A stretch of DNA of 64,000 nucleotides from a virus. This document shows, in pieces, positions 32,063 to 41,133 of this stretch (positions within the stretch are counted from its first letter, which is position 1; the number at the start of each line of letters is the position of its first letter). The notes under the pieces are model-generated. The model was not told where the DNA came from. It ran no database searches and saw only the letters and a program-made list of their open reading frames with translations. Location: positions 1 through 64,000 of IMG/VR virus record IMGVR_UViG_3300031957_002411; one strand, 5' to 3'. The position numbers and the translations under genes were made by a program.

Positions 32063-32488
32063 ATGGTTTTTGTGCATTTTAAATTGTTGAACGGAGTAGC
32101 AACCAAACCAACTAAGGCTCACCGTGGTGACGCTGGCTATGATTTGTACTCATCTGAGGATACAGTCATTGTTGGCAGACAACGTACAACTATAAAAACG
32201 GGAGTCTCTTTAGATATGTCAGAGGGTATGGCTGGATTAATCTGGCCTCGTTCTGGCCTTTCTGTTAAAAAGGGACTAGATGTTTTAGCTGGAGTCGTGG
32301 ACTCTGGCTATAGGGGAGAGATCATGGTTTGTTTATACAATACTTCTGACGAAGATGTAGAAATAAATTGTGGGGATAGAATCGCGCAGATTATATTCCA
32401 AGAGGTTCCTCTAGTTTCTCTAATAGAATCAGAAAAATTAGAGACCTCGCAACGAGGGAGTAATGGTTTTGGCAGCACAGGCATTTAA
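32063..32488 (+). CDS. dut: dUTP diphosphatase (trimeric type)
   Basis: The 141-residue protein shows all five dUTPase motifs: HRGDAGYDLYS (20-30), WPRSGLSVKKG, GVVDSGYRGEI, GDRIAQIIF and the C-terminal RGSNGFGSTG. It splits dUTP to dUMP and pyrophosphate, keeping uracil out of DNA and feeding ThyX. TAGGAGGT precedes the ATG. The end overlaps the PhoH gene by 26 bases. Confidence 0.95.
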   Translation: MVFVHFKLLNGVATKPTKAHRGDAGYDLYSSEDTVIVGRQRTTIKTGVSLDMSEGMAGLIWPRSGLSVKKGLDVLAGVVDSGYRGEIMVCLYNTSDEDVEINCGDRIAQIIFQEVPLVSLIESEKLETSQRGSNGFGSTGI

Positions 32489-33146
32489 TAATAGAAAAAA
32501 GCGTAAAGAACAAAAAGCAAGCAAACCAAACGTTCTGGAGGCTAAGACTGAAAACCAAAAAGATTATATAAGATCAATAGTAGAAAACGACGTTGTTTTC
32601 TGTACTGGACCTTCTGGTAGTGGTAAATCATTTATCGCTGCTGGAATTGCAGCACAAAAGATTTTAAAAGACGAGATAGACATGATCATTGTAACTCGTC
32701 CTTTAGTTTGTGCAGGTAAAGATATTGGATCTTTGCCGGGAGAACTGAATGAGAAAATTAAACCTTATCTACAACCTATGGAAGAAAATCTACGTTACTT
32801 TCTAGGTAGAGATAAGTTTGGTTATTATTTCAATCAGCGTAGGATAAGATTTGAGCCGTTAGAAACAATGCGTGGATCTACGTTTCATGATTCTTACATG
32901 ATTTTAGATGAAGCGCAAAACTGTACACTAGAACAAATTAAAATGTTTGTTACACGTATGGGTAGACATTCTAAAGCTCTTATAAATGGTGATAATAAAC
33001 AGACAGATATCTATAAATATACTGGATTAGATACCTGTATGCAAAAATTATCCAATGTTACTGGGGTCGGAATCTCTAAATTAGAGTATCATGATATACA
33101 GAGGAATGGAATTATTGGGGCAGTATTGTACGCACTGGAGAGTTAA
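32463..33146 (+). CDS. phoH: PhoH-like ATPase
   Basis: The 227-residue protein has Walker A TGPSGSGKSF (48-57) and Walker B YMILDEAQNCT with the DEAQN pattern of the PhoH family. PhoH proteins are P-loop ATPases related to superfamily 1 helicases and common in marine phages; the role in infection is unknown. AACGAGGGAGTA lies before the ATG. It starts inside dut and ends with TAATG shared with the next gene. Confidence 0.92.
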   Translation: MVLAAQAFNNRKKRKEQKASKPNVLEAKTENQKDYIRSIVENDVVFCTGPSGSGKSFIAAGIAAQKILKDEIDMIIVTRPLVCAGKDIGSLPGELNEKIKPYLQPMEENLRYFLGRDKFGYYFNQRRIRFEPLETMRGSTFHDSYMILDEAQNCTLEQIKMFVTRMGRHSKALINGDNKQTDIYKYTGLDTCMQKLSNVTGVGISKLEYHDIQRNGIIGAVLYALES

Positions 33147-33484
33147 TGTTATACGATTATGGATGCCACGAATGTGGTGAGACTCTAAAGGATGTCAAAC
33201 AATCTATTCATGATGAAGCACTAACACTATGCCCATCGTGTGGTAAACATTCCTTAGAAAGAGTACCATATGGTGGGCTAGGTTCTTTTATGAAGCATGG
33301 ATCTAATACTATTGGTAGTCAAGCTGATAAGAACTGGTCTAACATGGGTCATTATCAAAAATCAGAAATTGAGTCTAAACGCAAGAGAGATCCTGCGGCA
33401 GAAAAGAAAAGGCAAGAGCGAAAAGAAATTAATAAAATGACAGCAAAGCAAAAGGAAAGGTATATAAAAACAGGTGAAAAATGA
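33146..33484 (+). CDS. FmdB-type zinc ribbon protein
   Basis: The 112-residue protein begins with a zinc ribbon, C7-H-E-C10-G and C29-P-S-C32-G, spaced as in FmdB-like proteins (LYDYGCHECGETL). The rest is a basic, Lys/Arg-rich helical tail (KRKRDPAAEKKRQERKEINK). It may bind nucleic acid or regulate transcription. The start shares bases with the PhoH stop. Confidence 0.75.
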   Translation: MLYDYGCHECGETLKDVKQSIHDEALTLCPSCGKHSLERVPYGGLGSFMKHGSNTIGSQADKNWSNMGHYQKSEIESKRKRDPAAEKKRQERKEINKMTAKQKERYIKTGEK

Positions 33485-33819
33485 AATACGTTGAAAAATA
33501 CTCTGTAAAAGATGACAAAAAAGAAACTGACAATAAGCAATATAATTCTTATGGAGAAACAGTGTCAACAGGAGAAGAGAAGATTTATGCAGAATACAAA
33601 GCTATAACTCTATCAGACAGTGTTCAAAAAAAGTTTTTTGTGCTTACATCTAATGGAAGTCTATTTGACCCAAGAGGAACAGATAGCCATAGAATAAATA
33701 CCATTCGTACAGAACTAAAGTCAACATCAAAACAAACATTTGATTATTATTTACAATATCTTAAAACTAAAAATACTTTATACATGCGTAGAGCAGAGAG
33801 GAGTTTTATCAATGGCTAA
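33481..33819 (+). CDS. Unidentified protein in replication module
   Basis: This 112-residue protein has a charged N-terminus and a soluble, mixed body (YAEYKAITLSDSVQKKFFVL, then DPRGTDSHRINTIRTEL). ATGA overlap links it to the zinc ribbon gene, and its end overlaps the next gene by eight bases. No family is recognised; conserved position suggests a phage-specific accessory role. Confidence 0.62.
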   Translation: MKYVEKYSVKDDKKETDNKQYNSYGETVSTGEEKIYAEYKAITLSDSVQKKFFVLTSNGSLFDPRGTDSHRINTIRTELKSTSKQTFDYYLQYLKTKNTLYMRRAERSFING

Positions 33820-34114
33820 AAAAGGACCAATTAGTAAGATAGAAGCATTCTATATTGAAAGCAAGCAACGAGATCTGACTTTGGCAGAAATTGCAGTTGA
33901 TCTAGATAGGTCAGTATCTTCAATTGAAAAGTATCTCAAGAAATCTGTAGCTGAAGCGCCCAGACAAACTGGTGTTAAAGTTGGCGATCAATTTGCTAGA
34001 AATGACAGAGGTAGCGTTGTAATGACAGAAAATGCTTCACAGATGTCAGACGAAAAAAGAAAGAGTTCTGTTAGAAAACCTCAACATTGTGTAACTAAGA
34101 TTAAGAAGGACTAA
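33812..34114 (+). CDS. Small protein with helix-turn-helix-like segment
   Basis: From ATG 33812 (AGAGGAG upstream) the 100-residue protein has AFYIESKQRDLTLAEIAVDLDRSVSSIEKYLKK (about 9-41 by motif), a good candidate helix-turn-helix, then a disordered basic tail. The longer frame starts far inside the preceding gene. Possible transcription or replication regulator. Confidence 0.6.
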   Translation: MAKKGPISKIEAFYIESKQRDLTLAEIAVDLDRSVSSIEKYLKKSVAEAPRQTGVKVGDQFARNDRGSVVMTENASQMSDEKRKSSVRKPQHCVTKIKKD

Positions 34115-34551
34115 TGAGCTATATTTTTGGTAAAGATCAATGGCTAATACGTTATCGCAAACCAGAGAACAGAAGGAAGATCTGGATTTATGTAGTGACC
34201 TCTGATGGTCAAGACATATTTATGGATGACTACAAGCACTGGTTAACATTCCAAGATTATATTGATAAGAATAATTTACAAATTAAAAAGATTGGTCTAC
34301 AATTCAAGTCAACAGTAGTACAGCATGACGTTGAAGATGCTGAAGCAGTGTATGTTATAAAATCTGTAAAAGGAGAATTACATGCAGAAACTCTTCAGTG
34401 CTACACTTTGGGCTTGTTAAAAGATGGAAAAGTTAGTAAAACATTTTACATACTACCTTCCTTGGTACGTGATATAAGATGTGTTGACGATTTTGAAGGT
34501 TGTTTTAAAGAGGCTTTTGTATACAATGTCAGACAGAGCGAAACCATTTAG
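34114..34551 (+). CDS. Unidentified protein in replication module
   Basis: This 145-residue soluble protein alternates strands and helices (IYVVTSDGQDIFMDDYKHWLTF, then AEAVYVIKSVKGELHAETLQCYTLGLL). It starts at TAATG, sharing bases with the previous stop, and its end overlaps the next gene by 26 bases. No motif is recognised. Confidence 0.6.
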   Translation: MSYIFGKDQWLIRYRKPENRRKIWIYVVTSDGQDIFMDDYKHWLTFQDYIDKNNLQIKKIGLQFKSTVVQHDVEDAEAVYVIKSVKGELHAETLQCYTLGLLKDGKVSKTFYILPSLVRDIRCVDDFEGCFKEAFVYNVRQSETI

Positions 34552-35047
34552 TCAGAAGTATCAAAAGCAATGGTCTGAAACACATAAGTACAAACATATT
34601 CACACTGGTGAGTATTGTACATTTGAATCATACCTTGCTGAATATTTGATTATCAGATGGACAGAAGCTTTCAAGATGGAAAAACCATCTTATAAATTCT
34701 GGACAGTGGGTGATAAATATCATGACATGTTTATGAGAAACATGAAAGCTGCAAAAGGATTGCAAAAAAAGTTTAAAGAGAGTATAATCTTAGAGGCTAT
34801 CAAGTCAGATCACTTCAAGAAAATATATCACATAGGATTAAAAGCGTATGGACCAAGAGGGTGGAAATATAATCAAGTAGCTGTGCAAGCTATTAAGAAC
34901 TATAACAAAGAGGTAAAGGATGCTGAAAAGCTAGCAAATAAATCCAAGCAAACAAAAAAAATAGTTGAAGAAAAGAAAGAAGTCAAAAGAAGAAAACAAG
35001 TATATTCAAAAAGTAAAAAATCATTAAACAAATTGAGGGATCTATGA
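34526..35047 (+). CDS. Unidentified basic protein upstream of recA
   Basis: The 173-residue protein starts at ATG 34526 and has a soluble N-terminal domain (CTFESYLAEYLIIRWTEAFKMEKPSYKFW) and a long Lys-rich C-terminal helix. The N-terminal block resembles phage proteins that sit next to recombination genes, but I cannot name a family. It overlaps recA by four bases. Confidence 0.6.
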   Translation: MSDRAKPFSQKYQKQWSETHKYKHIHTGEYCTFESYLAEYLIIRWTEAFKMEKPSYKFWTVGDKYHDMFMRNMKAAKGLQKKFKESIILEAIKSDHFKKIYHIGLKAYGPRGWKYNQVAVQAIKNYNKEVKDAEKLANKSKQTKKIVEEKKEVKRRKQVYSKSKKSLNKLRDL

Positions 35048-36156
35048 GCAAGTTAAAAAAGAAAAAGATAGCAAACAAATTTGATACCGATGTTGTAAGT
35101 AATTCAATTGTTAGCAAGTATGGCGATGTTGTTTGCACTGGCACAGATGTACTAGAAACTATCAATAGATTAGAGGTTATTGGTGTTTCCCCTGCGTTGG
35201 ATATTGCGCTTGGCGGTGGCTTGAGGGAAGGTTCTGTTGTTGTAATGACAGGCGATCCCAAGTCAGGCAAAACAACAACAGCATTACACTTTGCAGCAAA
35301 GTGTCAAGCCAAAGGAAAGCGTGTGATTTACCTAAATACTGAAGGTAGATTATCAAAACAAAACTTTGATGGTATTAAGGGTCTAGACCCTGAAGGTATT
35401 CTAATTGTGCAATCTACAGATGATAAGATTTTATCAGCAGAAGAATTTTTAAACATTACAGAGTATTATATTAATAATGATCCGGGTTGCTTGATCATTG
35501 CAGATTCGTTGTCCAACATGGTTCCATCAGTAGAGCTAGATGGTGAAGTGCGTACAGGTGTGCGTAACGCATTACCTCGATTGCTATCTATGTTTTTCAA
35601 GCGTATCAGTGGTTCGCTAATGAAGAACAAGACTATTCTCATAGCTGTAACTCATAATATTGCAAATACTGGTGGATCACCATATGCTCCAGCAAAGATG
35701 GCAGACTGTGGCAACATGCTACAGTATCAGGCTGGCACTAATATGGTAATCACACACCGTGGGCGTTGGCAAGTACCAAAAGATACTGGGCCTCACGTTG
35801 GTCAAATTGCCAACTGGAATATCAAAACATCTTGTGCTGGCGGTACTCCCAACAGCACAGCAGAAAGTTGGATTAGATACGGAATTGGTCTAGATGAAGT
35901 CCAAGAAGTAGTTCAAATTGCTTGTGAGTTTAGACTAATAAAAGCCGCTGGAGCTTGGTACACAATACAGTGTGCTGTTGATAACTTAGAAGATCCGGTA
36001 GTACAGAACATACTATCTGCCAATAAAATTTCTGATAAACCAGAAGATATAGAAAGATTTTTTAAATTTCAAGGTGCTAATAATTTAGCGACATTTCTTA
36101 ATGATAATCCAGACATTGCGACATTTGTATACGACAAAATAAAGGAATTATTTTGA
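35044..36156 (+). CDS. recA: RecA/UvsX-like recombinase
   Basis: The 370-residue protein has Walker A GDPKSGKTTT (70-79) with the RecA-type LGGGLREGSVVVMTG lead-in, a Walker B strand CLIIADSLSNM, and the later AVTHNIANTGGSPYAPAK and VITHRGRW blocks. It forms filaments on single-stranded DNA for strand exchange and replication restart. The long N-terminal extension and C-terminal domain are not bacterial LexA-type. It overlaps the next gene by four bases. Confidence 0.9.
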   Translation: MSKLKKKKIANKFDTDVVSNSIVSKYGDVVCTGTDVLETINRLEVIGVSPALDIALGGGLREGSVVVMTGDPKSGKTTTALHFAAKCQAKGKRVIYLNTEGRLSKQNFDGIKGLDPEGILIVQSTDDKILSAEEFLNITEYYINNDPGCLIIADSLSNMVPSVELDGEVRTGVRNALPRLLSMFFKRISGSLMKNKTILIAVTHNIANTGGSPYAPAKMADCGNMLQYQAGTNMVITHRGRWQVPKDTGPHVGQIANWNIKTSCAGGTPNSTAESWIRYGIGLDEVQEVVQIACEFRLIKAAGAWYTIQCAVDNLEDPVVQNILSANKISDKPEDIERFFKFQGANNLATFLNDNPDIATFVYDKIKELF

Positions 36157-36356
36157 ATATAGAAACTATACTAAATATATGTGCTGGAATTATACTTGCA
36201 AAAATTCTAATAGGAGTTGTTAATGAAGGTTACTGGTATAAATGGCAAAGAATACGCTTGGAATTTAACAAGCTATTCCGTAGACGCAAACGACAAACGC
36301 AAGCGGTCAAAGTTCCACGTTCGCGCAAGAGAACTCTTGAAGACTATCTTCCATAG
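36153..36356 (+). CDS. Small membrane protein (TTG start)
   Basis: A TTG at 36153 after AAAGGAATTA opens 67 codons. The product has one hydrophobic segment (about 5-21), then a strongly basic stretch (RLEFNKLFRRRKRQTQ) and ends LEDYLP. It overlaps the next gene almost entirely in another frame for 134 bases, so one of the two starts may be wrong. The layout resembles the protein at 28471. Function unknown. Confidence 0.45.
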   Translation: MNIETILNICAGIILAKILIGVVNEGYWYKWQRIRLEFNKLFRRRKRQTQAVKVPRSRKRTLEDYLP

Positions 36357-36645
36357 CTACAGGATACTAGAAGAAGTTAAATTACCGGGAAGTACTGAAT
36401 CGCACAGAAAAGGTGTACTATATTTAGATTTTTATATACCACAGATTATGATGGCTATAGAGGTTCATGGTCAACAACATTATGAATACACACCATTCTT
36501 CCACAAGAATAAAGCAGACTTTGCACTTGCGCAAGCCAAAGATGATGATAAGATTAGATGGTGCGAATTAAATAAAATTGATATAATAGTATTAAAGCAC
36601 TCTGACACAGACGAGCAATGGAGAGATCAAATTGAAAACGGTTAA
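36223..36645 (+). CDS. PD-(D/E)XK-type endonuclease (DUF559/VSR-like)
   Basis: This 140-residue protein (ATG 36223, TAGGAGTT upstream) has YLDFYIPQIMMAIEVHGQQHY (about 70-90 by motif) with the acidic, E-x-H-G-Q pattern of VSR/DUF559-like nucleases, and later DDKIRWCELNKIDIIVL. Free-standing nucleases of this kind occur in phages as mobile or repair enzymes. It overlaps the small membrane gene before it. Confidence 0.65.
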   Translation: MKVTGINGKEYAWNLTSYSVDANDKRKRSKFHVRARELLKTIFHSYRILEEVKLPGSTESHRKGVLYLDFYIPQIMMAIEVHGQQHYEYTPFFHKNKADFALAQAKDDDKIRWCELNKIDIIVLKHSDTDEQWRDQIENG

Positions 36646-37093
36646 TGAGCAGTTGGCTGACTTGAAGGCTATGGTTGATGAATTTCTAGGTGGCAATAAC
36701 ACTAGATTTGCTAACTTTAAAGAAGAATTTTTACTAGCTGCTGACTTATCCCAAGAACAGATTAGAGCTTTGACTAAGGACGAATTGTTTGAAAATGGAT
36801 ACATTTTATATAGTTATGCTTCATACATACAGGACGAAATGAACATGCAAAAAATTGCACTAGATTGGTGCAATGATAAGCTAGATAAGATGGTAGCTAA
36901 GAATATAAATGAATTTAACCCATATACTAAACACGACATGCGTAGACAGTTGATTGTCATGAATGACGAGTTCGCAAACGCTGTAGATCACTACAGACAG
37001 ATCGCTCACGCAAGAGTGCAATCATTAGAGGGTAAGGTATACGAACTAAAAAGAAAAGCAGATATATTATTAGAGAAAGGTAAAAGATCATGA
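36632..37093 (+). CDS. Unidentified helical protein
   Basis: The best start is TTG 36632, six bases after GGAGAG; the first in-frame ATG (36671) lacks as good a site. The 153-residue product is almost all helical, with charged coiled-coil-like stretches (VQSLEGKVYELKRKADILLEKGK). It overlaps the nuclease by 14 bases and the next gene by four. No family is recognised. Confidence 0.62.
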   Translation: MKTVNEQLADLKAMVDEFLGGNNTRFANFKEEFLLAADLSQEQIRALTKDELFENGYILYSYASYIQDEMNMQKIALDWCNDKLDKMVAKNINEFNPYTKHDMRRQLIVMNDEFANAVDHYRQIAHARVQSLEGKVYELKRKADILLEKGKRS

Positions 37094-37509
37094 ATCTAAA
37101 AAGTTTTGTTGATGGTTTAGACAATTCGGAAAGAGAAGAGTTACTAGATATTCTTACAGGACGTATGGATCAGTCTACAACAATGCCACCACACATTGCT
37201 AAGGAGTTTGAGGAAGAAGTTGAAAAACCTCAAAGAGCGCAAGAAGATTTTACAATGCACAAGAATAAAAGTAATAACGGTGTTAAAAATAAGAGAAGAG
37301 AACCAGTAAAAGCTAGAGCAAATACTTGGACAGATACTGGAGAACACAAAGAAGTAGCAACTCCAAATGTGCAAAGGACTCCTAGAAATAGGCCATCGCC
37401 CAAAAAGAAAGATGTTCGATGTAATACTTGTGGCAAAACGTTTAAGGTAAATGCTAGTATTGTGTATGGTGAATACTACAGGTGCGAAAGGTGCGTGGGG
37501 TCACGATAA
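37090..37509 (+). CDS. Protein with C-terminal zinc ribbon
   Basis: This 139-residue protein has a short helical N-terminus (LDNSEREELLDILTGRM), a long basic, disordered middle (about 45-105), and a C-terminal zinc ribbon CNTCGKTFKV ... YYRCERCVG. Such layouts occur in primase- or transcription-associated phage proteins. It lies between a coiled-coil gene and a GNAT gene. Function unknown. Confidence 0.62.
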   Translation: MNLKSFVDGLDNSEREELLDILTGRMDQSTTMPPHIAKEFEEEVEKPQRAQEDFTMHKNKSNNGVKNKRREPVKARANTWTDTGEHKEVATPNVQRTPRNRPSPKKKDVRCNTCGKTFKVNASIVYGEYYRCERCVGSR

Positions 37510-37514
37510 GTATT

Positions 37515-37928
37515 ATGATAAAACGAATAGATTCTAGCCACAATATAGATGAGTACTTTGATTGTGTTAAGGATTTAATGAGAAGTAATGCTAGGCCAGA
37601 TGATGATAAAGAAGCTTTGTCTAAAATCATGTATCCTACAAATAATTATCATGTATATGTTTATATTTATTATGGTAAAATAATTGCTACAAGCGCTATA
37701 ATGTATGAGTACAAAATACGATACACACGACCAAAGGCTTATATTGAAGACGTTGCTGTACACCCAAAGCATAGAGGTAAAGGTCTAGGTAAAAAAATGG
37801 TGGAACACTGCCTGTCTTGTGCTAAAAAAAGAAACTGTTATAAGGTAGTATTGAGTTGTGATGACAATGTTGTAGGTTTTTATGAAAACCTTGGGTTCAA
37901 AAAAGAAATAAACTTTATGGTTAAATAG
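37515..37928 (+). CDS. GNAT-family N-acetyltransferase
   Basis: The 137-residue protein has the GNAT acetyl-CoA site VAVHPKHRGKGLGKKMVEHCL (R/Q-x-x-G-x-G/A type, about 80-100 by motif), preceded by an AYIEDVAV strand and followed by VVLSCDDNVVGFYENLGFKKE. It transfers an acetyl group, possibly to an amino sugar, a small molecule or a protein. ATG 37515 is preferred to an upstream frame that lies in the previous gene. No specificity marker is seen. Confidence 0.85.
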   Translation: MIKRIDSSHNIDEYFDCVKDLMRSNARPDDDKEALSKIMYPTNNYHVYVYIYYGKIIATSAIMYEYKIRYTRPKAYIEDVAVHPKHRGKGLGKKMVEHCLSCAKKRNCYKVVLSCDDNVVGFYENLGFKKEINFMVK

Positions 37929-37929
37929 T

Positions 37930-39399
37930 ATGGAAAAGTTGTTAGATGTTGGTGCAGAACGAGCAGTGCTAGCTGGATTACTCCAGTATGGCATAGATGG
38001 ATATGTTGGAATATCTGATTTGATTACTTCTGAAACGTTTGGGAATACGAATAATCAAATTATATACAACTGTATAGAAAAGATTATTGCTGATGATAAA
38101 TCTGTGGACATAGCATCTATATTATCTGCCGCAGAGCAGCTTAATCATTCAGACATTATTAATACTAAGCAAGAATTGAAATATATAAAATCTCTGATGG
38201 TCTTTCCAGTAAACAGAGACAATATTTTTAATTTTGCAATACAGATGAAAAAGTTTGAATTTGCTAGAAAAATTAAGAAACTTACTAGTAAAGTTCACAA
38301 AGATATGGATGATGTCACTGGTTCTGAAACAATCAATGAAATCATACAGAAATTAGAAGATCCTGTAACAGACTTTCTAAGGGAAGATGATGGCGGTGAG
38401 AATCCAGAAAAAATTGGCTCAGGAGCAGAAGATTATGTCAAATTTCTCGAAGAAAATAAATGCGATATCATTGGTATACCCACGGGATTCGCTAGATATG
38501 ACGAAGCCATTGGGGGTGGTCTTAGACGAAAATGCGTTGACCTTGTATCTGCAAGACCAAAAGTTGGTAAGTCAGTATTCGCTGATAATGTTGCCCTTAA
38601 CGTATCTTCACTAGACATTCCAGTTTTAGTTTTAGATACTGAGATGTCCAAGGAAGATCATCTGAATAGATTAATTGCAAACATAAGCGGCGTTCCCATA
38701 AACGAAGTAGCAACTGGAAAATTTGTAGAAGATCCCTACAAGCAGCAAAAGGTTCAAGAAGCGGTACAAAAATTATCTGACATACCATATAGTTATGTAA
38801 GTGTCGCTGGCAAACCATTTGAACAAATTCTAAATATTATTAAAAGGTGGATAGTACAAGAAGTAAAAACTGATGATTCTGGAAAAACAAATGATTGCGT
38901 GGTCATCTATGACTATCTTAAGCTGATGTCATCTTCATCTATTACAAACAATATTCAAGAATATCAAGCATTAGGATTCCAGATTACCTCTCTTCATAAT
39001 TTATGCGTTAAGCTAGACATACCATGTCTATCTTTCGTGCAATTAAATAGAGATGGAATCACAAAAGAAAGCACGGACGCTGTAAGTGGTTCTGACCGCT
39101 TGATATGGCTGTGTACATCTTTTAGTATATTCAAAACAAAATCTACAGAAGAATTAGCTGAAGATGGACCAAACGCAGGAAACAGAAAGCTTGTACCCAT
39201 TGTTTCTCGTCATGGTGCTGGTATGGATGATGGAGATTACATCAATATGCAGATGCAAGGCGCACACGCAAAACTGATAGAGCTACAATCCAGAAATGAA
39301 TTTAAGAATCAACCAGTAGGCGATACTGGGCTAATCAACAATGACTCTATGAAAAAACTAGCAAATGAACTTAAAACAGATCAAGAAGATGCTGAATGA
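37930..39399 (+). CDS. dnaB: DnaB-type replicative helicase
   Basis: The 489-residue protein has an N-terminal helical domain with AERAVLAGLLQY (9-20), typical of DnaB, a linker, and a RecA-like motor. Walker A is SARPKVGKSV (207-216). VLDTEMSKEDH, VVIYDYLKLM and the final SRHGAGMDDGDYI block also match hexameric helicases. It unwinds DNA at the fork and works with the primase that follows. TAG and ATG are adjacent to the GNAT gene. It overlaps the primase by 35 bases. Confidence 0.9.
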   Translation: MEKLLDVGAERAVLAGLLQYGIDGYVGISDLITSETFGNTNNQIIYNCIEKIIADDKSVDIASILSAAEQLNHSDIINTKQELKYIKSLMVFPVNRDNIFNFAIQMKKFEFARKIKKLTSKVHKDMDDVTGSETINEIIQKLEDPVTDFLREDDGGENPEKIGSGAEDYVKFLEENKCDIIGIPTGFARYDEAIGGGLRRKCVDLVSARPKVGKSVFADNVALNVSSLDIPVLVLDTEMSKEDHLNRLIANISGVPINEVATGKFVEDPYKQQKVQEAVQKLSDIPYSYVSVAGKPFEQILNIIKRWIVQEVKTDDSGKTNDCVVIYDYLKLMSSSSITNNIQEYQALGFQITSLHNLCVKLDIPCLSFVQLNRDGITKESTDAVSGSDRLIWLCTSFSIFKTKSTEELAEDGPNAGNRKLVPIVSRHGAGMDDGDYINMQMQGAHAKLIELQSRNEFKNQPVGDTGLINNDSMKKLANELKTDQEDAE

Positions 39400-40387
39400 A
39401 AATGCACATCTAGTTTTTGCAGAACTAGGCATGAAGTGTGAAACATTCTCAGACAATATATACTCTACGTGTCCAGTGCATGAGGGCAGCGATAATCCAA
39501 GAGCTTTCTCATTTTCTCCACAAAAAGGTATATGGAAGTGTTGGACGAGGGACTGTCAATCTGAATGTGGAAACGATCTGTTTGGTCTTATCGCTGGAGC
39601 TTTATCTGCACAGGAAGGCAGAACAGTTGAATTTAAAGAAGCTTTAGCTTGGGCGTGTAAGATTTTAAATGTAAAACAAACGTATACCCGTGGAACTCCT
39701 AGTCCAGTAGAAGAATTAGAAGATCCGTTCCAACAAATGATAAATATTATGAGTACCATGCCCGCTCCACATGAACATAAAACAGTGGAGATGGATGTAA
39801 ATATCGAGATACCATCACAGTATTTTGTGGAGAGAAACTATAATAAAAGAACTATGAAACACTTTGGGATTGGCGATTGTTATTCTAAGTGCAAATTAAA
39901 TGAAAGGGCGATAATTCCTATACATGACGAAAGTGGAAAACGATTAATTGGATTGATAGGAAGATCTACTAGAGACTACAGAATACCCAAATTTTTATTT
40001 TATCCTACTGGTTTTGACAAAAGATACTGTTTATACAACTACCACAGGGCAATCAAAAAAGCAATAGAAACCTCTTGCCTCTATATAGTTGAAGGACAAG
40101 GCGATGTCTGGAAACTATACGAAGCGGGAGTTCACAATGCTGTGAGCATCTTTGGTAAAACTGTATCAAGTCAACAACAACAAAAACTAATGAGTATACC
40201 AGTAACACATTTAATTATACTTACTGACAATGATCAAGCAGGAAGAGAGTCTAAGGTTCAAATAAAAAGGGATCTTGGAAGAATGTTCAAGCTTACTTTT
40301 CCAAAGCTAGCTCATAAAGATGTTGGAGATATGAAGGTAAAAGATATTAAATTAAACATTTTATCTAATCTAAAGGGTACTTACTAA
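39365..40387 (+). CDS. dnaG: DnaG-type primase
   Basis: The 340-residue protein has a CHC2-type zinc-binding site (C36, H39, C59, C64; CPVH...CW...C) and a TOPRIM domain (YIVEGQGDVW, then IILTDNDQAGR, about 225-290). It makes RNA primers for lagging-strand synthesis. ATG 39365 gives a 35-base overlap with the helicase; ATG 39389 is an alternative with a poorer fit to the zinc domain. The order helicase, primase, kinase is a classic phage replication group. Confidence 0.88.
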   Translation: MNLKQIKKMLNENAHLVFAELGMKCETFSDNIYSTCPVHEGSDNPRAFSFSPQKGIWKCWTRDCQSECGNDLFGLIAGALSAQEGRTVEFKEALAWACKILNVKQTYTRGTPSPVEELEDPFQQMINIMSTMPAPHEHKTVEMDVNIEIPSQYFVERNYNKRTMKHFGIGDCYSKCKLNERAIIPIHDESGKRLIGLIGRSTRDYRIPKFLFYPTGFDKRYCLYNYHRAIKKAIETSCLYIVEGQGDVWKLYEAGVHNAVSIFGKTVSSQQQQKLMSIPVTHLIILTDNDQAGRESKVQIKRDLGRMFKLTFPKLAHKDVGDMKVKDIKLNILSNLKGTY

Positions 40388-41133
40388 TGGTAAAGATTAT
40401 AGGAATATCAGGAAGAAAACAGGCTGGTAAGAATACAGTCGCTAACTATATAAATGGCGATATACTAAAAACACACGGTATGGTAGATGATTTTTCAATA
40501 AATACTAATGGCGAATTAGAAATAAACACAACTGACTCAAACGGTCACAAAGATTGGGGCGTGTTTGATGTAACCAGAAAAGATAATTCATTTCTTGAGT
40601 ATGCAGAAAAAGAACTTTGGCCTTACGTAAAGCTGTATCATTTTGCAGATTCTCTCAAAGAAATTGCTATAAATTTGTTTGATATCAACGCTGTAAAAGT
40701 TTATGGAACAGACGATCAAAAAAACACAATGACAAAAATAAAATGGCAAAATATGCCTGAGTATAATGGTGATAAATCAGGTAATATGACTATAAGGGAG
40801 TTTCTTCAGCATTTTGGAACAAATGTCATGAGAAAAATAAAAAACGACATATGGGTGTCTGATACCATAAAAAGGATTCTTTTTGAAGATTCTGAGGTAG
40901 CAATTATACCAGACGTTAGATTTCCAAATGAGGTAGATACAATACAGGAAAATGGTGGAATTGTAGTTAGATTAACTAGAGATGTATATACTGATAAACA
41001 CAAATGTGAAGCATCTTTAGATCAAGAAAACTTTAATTGGGATAAGTTTGATTACATTGTTGATAATAATAATTGTAATATAGATAGTCTGTGTGAGTCA
41101 CTGGAACAAATTAAACACATATGGAGTAATTAA
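40387..41133 (+). CDS. Deoxynucleoside monophosphate kinase (phage type)
   Basis: The 248-residue protein has P-loop ISGRKQAGKNTVA (7-19) and the phage dNMP kinase pattern REFLQHFGTNVMRKIKNDIW followed by IIPDVRFPNEVDTI and a VVRLTRD strand. T4 gp1-type enzymes phosphorylate dNMPs to dNDPs. TAATG links it to the primase. Good match to the family over the whole length. Confidence 0.88.
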   Translation: MVKIIGISGRKQAGKNTVANYINGDILKTHGMVDDFSINTNGELEINTTDSNGHKDWGVFDVTRKDNSFLEYAEKELWPYVKLYHFADSLKEIAINLFDINAVKVYGTDDQKNTMTKIKWQNMPEYNGDKSGNMTIREFLQHFGTNVMRKIKNDIWVSDTIKRILFEDSEVAIIPDVRFPNEVDTIQENGGIVVRLTRDVYTDKHKCEASLDQENFNWDKFDYIVDNNNCNIDSLCESLEQIKHIWSN

